A DNA stretch of 64,000 nucleotides from a beta proteobacterium AAP65 (GTDB lineage: Bacteria > Pseudomonadota > Gammaproteobacteria > Burkholderiales > Burkholderiaceae_C): NCBI GenBank assembly GCA_001295865.1, contig LJHW01000022.1, positions 62,001 to 126,000 on the forward strand, given 5' to 3'. A model generated the notes under the pieces. It was not told the origin of the DNA, did no database searches, and worked only from the letters and a program-made list of their open reading frames with translations. The position numbers and the translations under genes were made by a program. Numbering within the stretch: the stretch's first letter is position 1; every line of letters begins with the position of its first letter. Shown piece by piece: positions 17,469 to 25,352 of this stretch.

Positions 17469-19061
17469 ATGACGGCGGCCGACTGGGCCGTCATCGGCCT
17501 GTACCTGGCTGCGACGCTGGGCCTGAGCGCCTGGCTGGCGCGCCGCCAGCACGGGGCCGATGACTACTACGTGGGCGGCCGCGACCTGCCCTGGTGGGCG
17601 CTGGCGCTGTCCATCCTGGCCACGCAGACCTCGGCCAACTCCTTCCTCGGCATCCCGGCCTACGTGGCGCTGGTGCCCGGTGGTGGGCTGAACTGGTTGC
17701 AGTACGAACTGGTGCTGCCGCTGGCCATGCTGGTGGTGATGCTGGTGTTCGTGCCGGTGCTGCGCGGCCTGCAACTCGTGAGCGTCTACGAATACCTCGA
17801 GCGCCGCTTCGACCGGCCCACGCGGCTGGTGCTGAGCGCCGTGTTCCTGCTCTCGCGCGGTCTGGCCGCGGGCGTGGCGCTGTACGCCGCGGCCTTGGTG
17901 GTGCAGGTGTGCACCGGACTGCCGCTGTGGGCCTGCGTGCTGGGCATGGGCGTGATGACGGTGGTCTACGACACCCTGGGCGGCATGCGCGCGGTGGTGT
18001 GGACCGACGTGCTGCAGATGGGCGTGCTGGTGCTGGGCATCGGCATCTGCGGCGTCTACGCCTGGCAACTGGCCGGCGGCGGCGCGGCCCTGCTCGCGAG
18101 CCTGGCGCCCGAGCGCCTGGCCGCGGTGGAACTCGCCCACGGCCTGGGCGATGGCGCGCGCGCGCCGGTGTGGGGTTTTGTCATCGGCGGGCTGGTGCTC
18201 TACGTCGCCTACTACGGCGTCGACCAGGGGCAGGCCCAGCGCAGCCTGGCCGCGCAAGACGTGCCGGCGGCGCAGCGTGCACTGCTGCTCAACGGGCTGG
18301 CGCGTTTTCCGCTCACGCTGCTGTACTGCGGCCTGGGGCTGGCGCTGGGGGCCGTGTATGCCGGCAACGAGGCGCTGCGCGCCGCCGTGCCCGCCGACCG
18401 GCTCGACACGCTGGTGCCGCGCTTCATCGAGCTCTACCTGCCGGCCGGCGTGCGTGGCCTGCTGGTCGCGGCCATCCTCGCCGCGGCCATGAGCAGCCTC
18501 GACTCCTTGCTCAACAGCCTCTCGGCGGCGACGCTGCGCGACTTTGTCGAGCCGCGCCTGTCGCCGCAATCCACCCCGGCACGCCGCCTGCTGGTGGCGC
18601 GGGGGGTCACGGTGGTGTGGGGCTTGTTGATCGTCGTCGCCGCACTGGCGGTGGGCGGCATCGCCACCAGCGTGGTGGAAGGCATCAACCGCATCGGTGC
18701 GCTCTTCTACGGGCCGCTGCTGGCGGCTTTCGGCTGCGGCATCCTCGATCGCCGCGCCCGCGGCCCGGCGGTGCTGGCCGGTGTGGCGGCGGGCCTGCTG
18801 CTCAACCTGGTGCTGAGCTACGGCCTGGGGCCGAAGCTGTTCTGGATGTGGTGGAACCTGAGCGGGCTGCTGGCCGCGGTGGCGGTCACCTGGGGCGTGA
18901 GCCGCCTGTTGCCGCCGCCAGCACCGGCGGCCCTGCAGGGCACCACGCTGAGCGCCACCGCGCTGCGCGAGGCCTGGGCGGCCCGGCCCGGCACCTGGTG
19001 GGGGCTGATCGCGGCCAGCGTGGGCATGACGACCTTGGCTCTGGCCCTCGGCGTGCGCTGA
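17469..19061 (+). CDS. Sodium/solute symporter (SSS family)
   Basis: A 530-residue inner-membrane protein with about 13 hydrophobic segments. It begins with the family pattern GLSAWLARRQHGADDYYVGGRDLPWWALALS, has TQTSANSFLG early, GGMRAVVWTDVLQMGVL in the middle, and AAILAAAMSSLDSLLNS, the sodium-site region near TM8. Family members import sugars, proline, organic acids or inositol with sodium. It starts 10 bases after the glycosyltransferase-phosphatase gene, so it probably takes up the same solute or its precursor; substrate cannot be read from sequence. Confidence 0.9.
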   Translation: MTAADWAVIGLYLAATLGLSAWLARRQHGADDYYVGGRDLPWWALALSILATQTSANSFLGIPAYVALVPGGGLNWLQYELVLPLAMLVVMLVFVPVLRGLQLVSVYEYLERRFDRPTRLVLSAVFLLSRGLAAGVALYAAALVVQVCTGLPLWACVLGMGVMTVVYDTLGGMRAVVWTDVLQMGVLVLGIGICGVYAWQLAGGGAALLASLAPERLAAVELAHGLGDGARAPVWGFVIGGLVLYVAYYGVDQGQAQRSLAAQDVPAAQRALLLNGLARFPLTLLYCGLGLALGAVYAGNEALRAAVPADRLDTLVPRFIELYLPAGVRGLLVAAILAAAMSSLDSLLNSLSAATLRDFVEPRLSPQSTPARRLLVARGVTVVWGLLIVVAALAVGGIATSVVEGINRIGALFYGPLLAAFGCGILDRRARGPAVLAGVAAGLLLNLVLSYGLGPKLFWMWWNLSGLLAAVAVTWGVSRLLPPPAPAALQGTTLSATALREAWAARPGTWWGLIAASVGMTTLALALGVR

Positions 19062-19125
19062 ACACGCGCCTGTAAGCACCACAGCCCCTGCAGCACCACC
19101 GAACCACACCGAGGAGCTTCGCCCC

Positions 19126-20526
19126 ATGTCGCTGCGCCAGTTCATCTCCACCCGCGGCCTGCTGAAGACGCTCAGCGCGCTGAAGAACAGCATCGTCTAC
19201 ACCTGGGACGAAGCGGCCCGCATCCTCGGGCTGGACGAAGACCTCTACAGCCATCCGCTGCACCGCGAACTCGAACGCCCGGTGCGTGTGATCCTCATCG
19301 GCGCCGGCCACCGCGGCGGCATCTATGCCGACTACGCGACCAAGAGCCCGCGCGAGATGCGGGTGGTCGGCGTGGCCGAGCCCAACGCGGCGCGGCGCAA
19401 GCGCATCGCCGCGGCGCACGGCATCCCACCCGAGCGTTGCTTCACCGACTGGAAGGCGGTTTTTGAAGCCGCTCCGGGCCAAGACGGCGTGGCCGGCGCC
19501 TGGGCCGATGCGGTGATCATCGCCACGCCCGACCGCCTGCACACCGCGCCTTGCCTGCGTGCGCTGGCGCAGGGCTACGACGTGCTGCTGGAAAAACCGG
19601 TGGCGCCCACCGAGGCCGAGTGCCGGCAGATCCTGGCCGCGGCGCAGGCCAGCGGGCGCATCGTGGGGGTCTGCCACGTGCTGCGCTACACGCCCTACTT
19701 CCGCGAATTGAAGGCGTTGATCGACGGTGGCATGGTGGGCGAGGTGGTCAGCGTGCAGCACCTGGAGCCCATCGAACACGTGCACATGAGCCACAGCTAT
19801 GTGCGCGGCAACTGGCGCAAGAGCGAAGACGCCACGCCCATCATCCTGGCCAAGAGCTGCCACGACACCGACATCATCCGTTGGCTGGTGGGTGCGCCGG
19901 CCGAGGAGGTGCATTGCTTCGGCAACCTGAAGTGGTTCAAGGAAGCCAACGCCCCGGCCGGCAGCACCGCACGCTGCACCGACGGCTGCCAGGTGGAACG
20001 CGAGTGCCCTTACTCGGCGCTGCAGATCTACTACCGCGACCGCAAGCGCCTGTATGTCTTCGACCTGCCCGAAGACCAGGGCCTGTGGGGCCCGTTGATC
20101 ATGCAGGGGCTGAACACCACCGATTACGGGCGTTGTGTCTACCGCATGGACAACGACCAGCCCGACCACCTCACGGCCAACATCCTCTTCGCCAACGGCG
20201 TGACCGCCGGCTTCAGCATGGAGGCCTTCGTCAGCTACGAGGGGCGGCGCACGCGCATCATGGGCAGCATGGGCGACATCGTCGGCAACATGGAGAGCTT
20301 CACGCTCACCAGCTTCAAGGACGGCAAGCGCCGCAGCTGGAGCATGAAGACCGACGCCCACGGCGGCGGTGACCACCGACTGGTGAAGGACTGGGTGCAG
20401 GCCGTGGGCCAGAAGAACCCGGCGCTGCTGAGCTCGCCCATCGAAGTGAGCGTGGAAAGCCACCTCATCGCCTACGCCGCCGAAACCAGCCGCGTCAACC
20501 GCAGCATCGAACGCGTGCAGTTGTAG
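19126..20526 (+). CDS. Gfo/Idh/MocA family oxidoreductase with cysteine-rich insert
   Basis: A 466-residue NAD(P)-dependent dehydrogenase. A 45-residue N-terminal extension precedes the Rossmann fold (RVILIGAGHRGGIYA, about 54-67). The conserved EKP motif is present (VLLEKPVAPTEAEC, about 155). Near residue 285 there is an unusual cysteine cluster, ARCTDGCQVERECPYSALQ, common to one branch of the family and possibly a metal site. Family members oxidise or reduce sugars, inositols and related polyols. It has a strong ribosome site (GAGGAG) and follows the symporter by 64 bases, so I place it in the same operon. Its substrate may be the imported or synthesised glycoside. Confidence 0.88.
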   Translation: MSLRQFISTRGLLKTLSALKNSIVYTWDEAARILGLDEDLYSHPLHRELERPVRVILIGAGHRGGIYADYATKSPREMRVVGVAEPNAARRKRIAAAHGIPPERCFTDWKAVFEAAPGQDGVAGAWADAVIIATPDRLHTAPCLRALAQGYDVLLEKPVAPTEAECRQILAAAQASGRIVGVCHVLRYTPYFRELKALIDGGMVGEVVSVQHLEPIEHVHMSHSYVRGNWRKSEDATPIILAKSCHDTDIIRWLVGAPAEEVHCFGNLKWFKEANAPAGSTARCTDGCQVERECPYSALQIYYRDRKRLYVFDLPEDQGLWGPLIMQGLNTTDYGRCVYRMDNDQPDHLTANILFANGVTAGFSMEAFVSYEGRRTRIMGSMGDIVGNMESFTLTSFKDGKRRSWSMKTDAHGGGDHRLVKDWVQAVGQKNPALLSSPIEVSVESHLIAYAAETSRVNRSIERVQL

Positions 20527-20548
20527 GGCCGCGCCGCGCCGGCGCATG

Positions 20549-20582
20549 AAAAAGCCGCCGGGCCCGGGGGCTGCGGCGGCTT
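20549..20582 (-). terminator. Intrinsic terminator of the nuclease gene
   Basis: AAGCCGCCG (20552-20560) pairs with CGGCGGCTT (20574-20582) in a 9-bp stem with a 13-base loop. On the minus strand it is followed by TTTTTCAT, giving a normal rho-independent terminator 39 bases after the stop of the nuclease gene. On the plus strand it lies just after the oxidoreductase gene but has no T run. Confidence 0.75.
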
Positions 20583-20620
20583 GCTGGAGCGGCGCTGCAG
20601 GCAGCGCCGCCTTGGCGGGG

Positions 20621-23140
20621 TCAGCGGGCGATGGCGCGGCTGCTCTTGGCGCGTGAGGCCGGGCCCTTGGCACGCGCCGCGGCGAAATCGATCACCACCA
20701 GGATGGGATCGTGGTCCGACGAACGGTACGGGTCCAGGCGGTTGGCCGGGTCGGGCGCGCAGGTGGCGCAGGCCGGCTGCTTGAACTCGAGGTTGTAGTC
20801 GTAGGCCACGCTTTCGTCGGCGTTGATGTTCCACAGCCGCGTGTTCACCACCTTGCTGGAAAAACCGGCGTTGGTGATGGCGTGGTCCAGGCGGCCGGCC
20901 TTGCCGTCGAAGACATAGGTGTAGGCCAGCGGGTTGAAACGCAGGGCCTGGTCGACAAAGCCGTTGCCCGTGAGTTCGAAGATCGGGTCTTCCTGGCCGT
21001 AGGCGTTGAAGTCGCCCATCAGCAGCACGTCGGCCACGCCGCTGTTCTGCTGCACCTGCGCCACGAAGGTGCGCAGACGTTGGGCCTGCGCCAGGCGGGT
21101 GGCGTTCCAGCAGGCCTGGCCGTCGCCCTGGTTCGCGTCGGGGCCGGTGCCGCTGGGGCAGCCGCCCTTGCTCTTCAGGTGGTTCACGAAGTAGGTGAAA
21201 CGGTCACCGGCCGGGGTCTGGAAGGTCTGGGCCAGCGTCGGGCGGTTGTTCACCGCGTTGGTGTCGCTCAGCGGCGCGCCCACGGGCGTCACCTTGGCGG
21301 GCTTGTAGATCATCGCCACGCGGATGGCGTCGGTGCCCGTGCCGGCCGTGGGCAGCGCGATCACGGCCCAGGGGCCCGAACGCACCTGCGCGTTCAGCGC
21401 ATCCACCAGGTTCTGTGCGGCCACGTTGCCGTTGTTCTGGATCTCCATCAGGCCCACCACGTCGGCGTCCAGGCCGGCGATGGCGCGCACGATCTTGTCG
21501 CGCTGGCGCTGGAACTCGGCCAGGTTGTTGGCGCCGCGGCAGTTGCCTGCGGTGGTGGACGAACCCACGGTGCAGCCCTGGCCGGTCTGGCCGTCGGCGG
21601 TCTGGCCGTTGGTGAAGGTGGTGAAGTAGTTCAGCACGTTCATGCCGGCCACCGTGAGCTTGCCGCTGTCCAGCCCGGCCAGCGCACGCGGGCGCGGGTT
21701 GGTGGGGGTGATGACGATCGGGCTCAGCGGGTGCAGGCGGTACAGGCCCGGGCCCGCGCTGCTGGTGCCCGAAAGGCCGAAGTCGAGCGTGCCGACGAGG
21801 CTGCCGATCGTGTCGCCGGCGCGCGGCAGGCCATTGCCGCTGAAGTAGGGCGTGGGGTTCACGTTCTGCGCCGAGCTGCCGTCGTCCAGGATGATGCGGC
21901 TGCGCGCCTGCAGCGACTCGAGCTCCAGGGCTTGCGGCGTGCCCGGGCGGTAGCGGTTGGTCGGCACCTCATGGCGGCCGCCAGCGCCCAGCAGCAGCTG
22001 GCCGAAGCGGGCCTGCAGCTCGTTGGCCTGCACGGTGAGCGCGTTTTCGATGCGCACCAGCATGCCCTCGAAGCGTTCGAGGCTGTCACCCACGGCCACC
22101 GGCAGCGTCACCGACACCGGCGCCAGGCTGTAACCCGTGCCGAGCAGCACCACGGCGCTCGGGTTGGCGATCTGCGTCAGCGGCGTGGCGGCGGTGCCAC
22201 TGCCGCTGGCGAATTCGCTGACGGTGCCTGTCACCTGCACCAGGTTGCCCACCGACGCCGCCGGGATGACCGTGGTGCCGGTGAAGACGAAGAGGCCATC
22301 GGAGGTGGCGGGGTCGCCGTCGCCCTGCAGGTCTTGGATGAAGAAGCCGTTGCTGTTGACCCGTGTGACCACGCCGCTGGTGACCACGCTCTGACCGGCC
22401 AGCGTGCTGGTGGCCCCGGTGCCCTGGATGGTGTAGATCGCCGCCGCGGTGGGCGTGCCGCCCCCGCCGCCGCCACCCCCACCACCGCCGCCGCCGCCAT
22501 TGGCGCAGACCGCCACCGGGGCGCTGCTGTTGCGCGGGGTGGGCGTGCCCACGGTGAAGTCGGTCAGGTTGTTGCCGGTGTCGTCGCAGCCGCCGCTGTT
22601 GCGCAGCGCCGCCGTGGTGGCGCTGAGCGCCGGCGTGGGCGTGCCTTCGGTGTTGCTGGCGGCACCGTAGCTCACGATGTCGACCAGCGTGCCGCCCACG
22701 GGCGCCACGCCGGTCAGCGGCGTGGCCGTGCTGGCCAGGGCCACCTTGCCGTTGCTGCCGCCCATGGCAATGGTGCCGGTGATGTCGCCCACGACCTCCA
22801 CCGTGCCGCCGGAGCCGGCCGCCTGGCGGATCAGCAGGTAGCCGCCTGCCGGGATGCTGGTGCCTGCGGGAATGCTGGTGACCTGCCAGCTGCTGCCCGT
22901 GCCCGAGGCGTACTGCACCGACCAGCCGCCCACGCTTTCAGCCACCGTGCTGCGGTTCTTCAGCTCGATGAAGTCGTGGCGCAGCGTGGCGCCACTGTTG
23001 CCGCCGCCGCCATAAACCTGGCTGATGACCACTTGCGCAGCGGCAGGCGACATGAAGGCGGCGATGGCCAGCGGCAGGGCCGCGGCGCGGAAGACGCGCC
23101 AGGCGCGGCCAGGGCAGGCAAGCAGGGTGTTCAGGCTCAT
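20621..23140 (-). CDS. Secreted endonuclease/exonuclease of the ExeM/NucH type
   Basis: An 839-residue extracellular DNase-like protein. It has a signal peptide ending PAAAQ-VVIS, an N-terminal lamin-tail domain (about 36-190, VISQVYGGGGNSGA), a run of 14 glycines (215-228), an OB-like domain (about 235-350) and a C-terminal endonuclease/exonuclease/phosphatase domain with GMNVLNYF, LMEIQNNG, YFVNHLKSKGG, LLMGDFNAYGQEDP, RLDHAITNAG and SSDHDPILVV. The catalytic set is intact. Related enzymes degrade extracellular DNA in biofilms or for phosphorus. I chose the ATG at 23140 for its signal peptide. It lies downstream of a PEP-CTERM gene, separated by a terminator, so some coupling by read-through is possible. 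Confidence 0.9.
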   Translation of the reverse strand: MSLNTLLACPGRAWRVFRAAALPLAIAAFMSPAAAQVVISQVYGGGGNSGATLRHDFIELKNRSTVAESVGGWSVQYASGTGSSWQVTSIPAGTSIPAGGYLLIRQAAGSGGTVEVVGDITGTIAMGGSNGKVALASTATPLTGVAPVGGTLVDIVSYGAASNTEGTPTPALSATTAALRNSGGCDDTGNNLTDFTVGTPTPRNSSAPVAVCANGGGGGGGGGGGGGGTPTAAAIYTIQGTGATSTLAGQSVVTSGVVTRVNSNGFFIQDLQGDGDPATSDGLFVFTGTTVIPAASVGNLVQVTGTVSEFASGSGTAATPLTQIANPSAVVLLGTGYSLAPVSVTLPVAVGDSLERFEGMLVRIENALTVQANELQARFGQLLLGAGGRHEVPTNRYRPGTPQALELESLQARSRIILDDGSSAQNVNPTPYFSGNGLPRAGDTIGSLVGTLDFGLSGTSSAGPGLYRLHPLSPIVITPTNPRPRALAGLDSGKLTVAGMNVLNYFTTFTNGQTADGQTGQGCTVGSSTTAGNCRGANNLAEFQRQRDKIVRAIAGLDADVVGLMEIQNNGNVAAQNLVDALNAQVRSGPWAVIALPTAGTGTDAIRVAMIYKPAKVTPVGAPLSDTNAVNNRPTLAQTFQTPAGDRFTYFVNHLKSKGGCPSGTGPDANQGDGQACWNATRLAQAQRLRTFVAQVQQNSGVADVLLMGDFNAYGQEDPIFELTGNGFVDQALRFNPLAYTYVFDGKAGRLDHAITNAGFSSKVVNTRLWNINADESVAYDYNLEFKQPACATCAPDPANRLDPYRSSDHDPILVVIDFAAARAKGPASRAKSSRAIAR
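22457..22498 (-). repeat. Polyglycine tract inside the nuclease gene
   Basis: Fourteen consecutive glycine codons (residues 215-228), mostly GGC with some GGT and GGG. The tract links the lamin-tail domain to the catalytic half. The near-triplet repeat is prone to slippage, so length may vary between strains. Confidence 0.9.
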
Positions 23141-23190
23141 GGGCAGTGTCGGTTCGTTGAGCGGTGCGCCGTGCGGGCACGGCAGCCGCA

Positions 23191-23233
23191 GAAAAAGCAA
23201 AGGCCCGGCGGCCGCGCTGGCAGCCGCCGGGCC
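23191..23233 (-). terminator. Intrinsic terminator after the PEP-CTERM gene
   Basis: GGCCCGGCGGC (23202-23212) pairs perfectly with GCCGCCGGGCC (23223-23233), an 11-bp stem with a 10-base loop. On the minus strand TTTGCTTTTTC follows. It lies 9 bases after the stop of the PEP-CTERM gene and before the nuclease start at 23140. Confidence 0.8.
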
Positions 23234-23241
23234 GGCACGGG

Positions 23242-24042
23242 TCAGCCGCGGCGGCGGCGCGCCACGAAGCCCAGGCTGGCCACGCCGGCCAGCCACATCG
23301 CCAGCGTGCCGGGTTCGGGCACCGGGGTCACGGCGAAGCTGAAGTTGTCGATGGCCAGGCCGTGGTCGTTGCCGACATCGTTCAGGTCGGCCCAGCGGAA
23401 CCACAGCGTCTCGCCCGGCGCCCAGTTCATGTTGATGAAGCTGGCGCCCAGGCCGCCCACCAGACCGGCGCTGTTGCCGTCCACGGCGGCCGCGGTGGCC
23501 CCGGTGACGGGCGAGGTGACGTTGGTGATGTCGATGCCCGGGATGTAGGCGGCGGTGCCGAAGCTGCTGCCGAAGCCGAACTCGAAACTCAGCGTCTGCG
23601 CATTGGTGTTGCCGCCGTTGCGCCACTGCTCGCCCTGCATGGCGAAGCTGAAGCGGTCGATCTCGGCGCCAGTGTCGTTGGTGAAGGCCACGGCAATCCA
23701 GCCCGCCACGGCGCCCGAGGCCGGCGAACCGAAGTAGCTGCCGCCCGAGGCCGTGACGCCCAGCGCGCGGTCGCTGCTGCCGGCGGCGCCGAAGCTGTAG
23801 AAGCTGCCGGCGTTGCTGCTGCCCGTGCCGCCCAGCAGCGTGGGGGCCGCATTGCCGTTGCCGACAAACAGGCTCCAGCCCGGCAACGTGCTGTTGTTGG
23901 CCCAGGGCTGTGCGGTGGTGGCGGTGGTCAGCGTGTCGAAATTCTGCGTGTAGGCGAATGCAGGGTCGTTGACGCTGATCTGCGCTTGCGCGGCGGGCAG
24001 CAGCGCCAGCAGGGCAGCCGCGGCAAACAGGTTCTTCTTCAT
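23242..24042 (-). CDS. PEP-CTERM sorting domain protein, surface or exopolysaccharide associated
   Basis: A 266-residue secreted protein with signal peptide MKKNLFAAAALLALLPAAQA and a Gly/Ser/Ala-rich, Cys-free body with NFDTLTT and NMNWAPGETLWFRWAD, which looks like a beta-sandwich. The C-terminus is a full PEP-CTERM signal: VPEPGT, a hydrophobic helix and RRRRG. Such proteins are recognised by the exosortase EpsH/XrtA system and placed at the surface with exopolysaccharide. No exosortase gene is in this window. The gene is divergent from a Ser/Thr kinase gene and has hairpins in its leader region. Confidence 0.9.
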   Translation of the reverse strand: MKKNLFAAAALLALLPAAQAQISVNDPAFAYTQNFDTLTTATTAQPWANNSTLPGWSLFVGNGNAAPTLLGGTGSSNAGSFYSFGAAGSSDRALGVTASGGSYFGSPASGAVAGWIAVAFTNDTGAEIDRFSFAMQGEQWRNGGNTNAQTLSFEFGFGSSFGTAAYIPGIDITNVTSPVTGATAAAVDGNSAGLVGGLGASFINMNWAPGETLWFRWADLNDVGNDHGLAIDNFSFAVTPVPEPGTLAMWLAGVASLGFVARRRRG

Positions 24043-24072
24043 GACAAGCGGTCCTTGGATGACAAACGAATC

Positions 24073-24091
24073 GGCGCCTGTTGCAGGCGCC
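24073..24091. repeat. Perfect hairpin in the leader of the PEP-CTERM gene
   Basis: GGCGCCTG-TTG-CAGGCGCC is a perfect 8-bp stem with a 3-base loop, 30 bases upstream of the PEP-CTERM start codon at 24042. No T run follows in either direction. It may be a leader structure that affects mRNA stability or translation, or a regulator site. Confidence 0.55.
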
Positions 24092-24154
24092 GTGGGTACG
24101 GGTGACACATTAGGGGGAAAGCATGAAGCGCGCATGACGCCGGGCTGCGAGGAC

Positions 24155-24181
24155 GGGGGGCTCCCCCACGAATGGGGGGCT
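24155..24181. promoter_or_regulatory. C/G-run hairpin and direct repeat between PEP-CTERM and kinase genes
   Basis: GGGGGGCT occurs twice (24155-24162 and 24174-24181). Between the copies, CCCCC (24163-24167) can pair with GGGGG (24174-24178) around an ACGAAT loop. Read on the minus strand it is CCCCCCATTCGTGGGGG, about 120 bases before the PEP-CTERM start. A similar CCCCCCA...GGGGG hairpin stands 107 bases before the PEP-CTERM gene at 42496. The shared layout suggests a common control element. Confidence 0.45.
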
Positions 24182-24218
24182 GAAGAATCCACGACCTGCC
24201 GCGCCCTAAACTGCACCC

Positions 24219-25331
24219 ATGGCCGCAGACGATCCTCGCGAACGCGCCGAGCAGCGCACCCTGCTGATGCCCCGGCGCGAACTGGGCAGCGAACTGCGGC
24301 CGGGCCACCAGCTGCAGGAGTTCATCGTCGAACGCCTGCTCGGCGTGGGCGGCTACAGCTGCGTCTATCTGGCGCGCGACACCCGGCTCGACCGCAAGGT
24401 GGCGTTGAAGGAGTACCTGCCCGCCACCCTGGCCGCGCGCGGCCCCGACGGGCTGGTGGCGGCGCGGCTGCCGCGCTTCGAAGAGTTCTACAACAAGGGG
24501 CTGCAGGGCTTTCTCAATGAAGCCCGGCTGCTCGGCTCTTTCGACCACCCCTCGCTGGTGAAGGTTTACCGCTTCTGGGCCGAGGCCGGCACCGCCTACA
24601 TGGTGATGCCCTACTACGAGGGCATCACGCTCAAGAAGTGGCTCACGGACCTCGGCGCGCCGCCCTCCGAGCGCTGGTTGCGCGATCTGGCCGAACCCAT
24701 GATGACGGCGCTGGGCGCCATGCACGCGCAGCGCTGCTACCACCGCGACGTGGCGCCCGACAACATCCTCATGCTCTACGACCGCAAGGCGCCGGGCAGC
24801 TACCTCGAACAGAAGCCGCGCCCCGTGCTGCTGGATTTCGGCGCCGCGCGGCGTGTGATCGGCGACGCCACGCAACAGCTCACCGCCATCCTCAAGAGCG
24901 GCTACTCGCCGGTGGAGCAGTACGAGGGCGAAGAATCGTTGCGCCAGGGCGCGTGGACCGATGTCTACGCGCTGTGCGCCGTGCTCTACACCGCCATCAC
25001 CGGCAAGCCGCCGGGCTCGTCGGTGGCGCGTGCGGTGCGTGACGAGCTGCTGCCCGCGGCCGTGGCCGGCCAGGGGCGCTACTCGGCTTCTTTTCTGGCC
25101 GCCATCGATGCCGGCCTGCGGGTGCGGCCCGAACAGCGGCCTCAGAGCATGCAGGCCCTGCGCGAGCTGATGGACGCCCCGGTGCCAGCCGCCGCGCCCC
25201 AGCCCGCCTCGCCAGCATCAGCGCCTGCCGCGGCCACCGCAGCAAGGCCGGCCTCGCGCACCGCCCTGTGGGCGGGTGGCGCCGCCGCCGCCGCCGCGCT
25301 GGCCGCGGGCGCCTACTTCCTGCTGCGCTGA
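24219..25331 (+). CDS. Tail-anchored Hanks-type serine/threonine protein kinase
   Basis: A 370-residue protein kinase. Glycine loop GVGGYSCVY (42-50), catalytic Lys64 (VALKEYLP), HRDVAPDN (175-182) and DFG (206-208) are all in place, so it should be active. An Ala/Pro-rich linker (about 320-345) leads to a single C-terminal membrane helix (about 346-369) that ends the protein, so the kinase faces the cytoplasm on a tail anchor with no extracellular sensor. No phosphatase or FHA gene adjoins it. Substrates are unknown. It diverges from a PEP-CTERM gene across 176 bases holding hairpins; a TAAACT word just before the ATG may be a -10 box for a nearly leaderless transcript, but that is a guess. 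Confidence 0.92.
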   Translation: MAADDPRERAEQRTLLMPRRELGSELRPGHQLQEFIVERLLGVGGYSCVYLARDTRLDRKVALKEYLPATLAARGPDGLVAARLPRFEEFYNKGLQGFLNEARLLGSFDHPSLVKVYRFWAEAGTAYMVMPYYEGITLKKWLTDLGAPPSERWLRDLAEPMMTALGAMHAQRCYHRDVAPDNILMLYDRKAPGSYLEQKPRPVLLDFGAARRVIGDATQQLTAILKSGYSPVEQYEGEESLRQGAWTDVYALCAVLYTAITGKPPGSSVARAVRDELLPAAVAGQGRYSASFLAAIDAGLRVRPEQRPQSMQALRELMDAPVPAAAPQPASPASAPAAATAARPASRTALWAGGAAAAAALAAGAYFLLR

Positions 25332-25352
25332 AGCTGGCGCGCCGCAGCGCCT

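Noticed and set aside
22457-22498. Short CCG/CCA repeat considered as a possible repeat array
   Set aside because: It is a coding run of 14 glycine codons in one frame, without spacers, so it is not CRISPR or an intergenic repeat.
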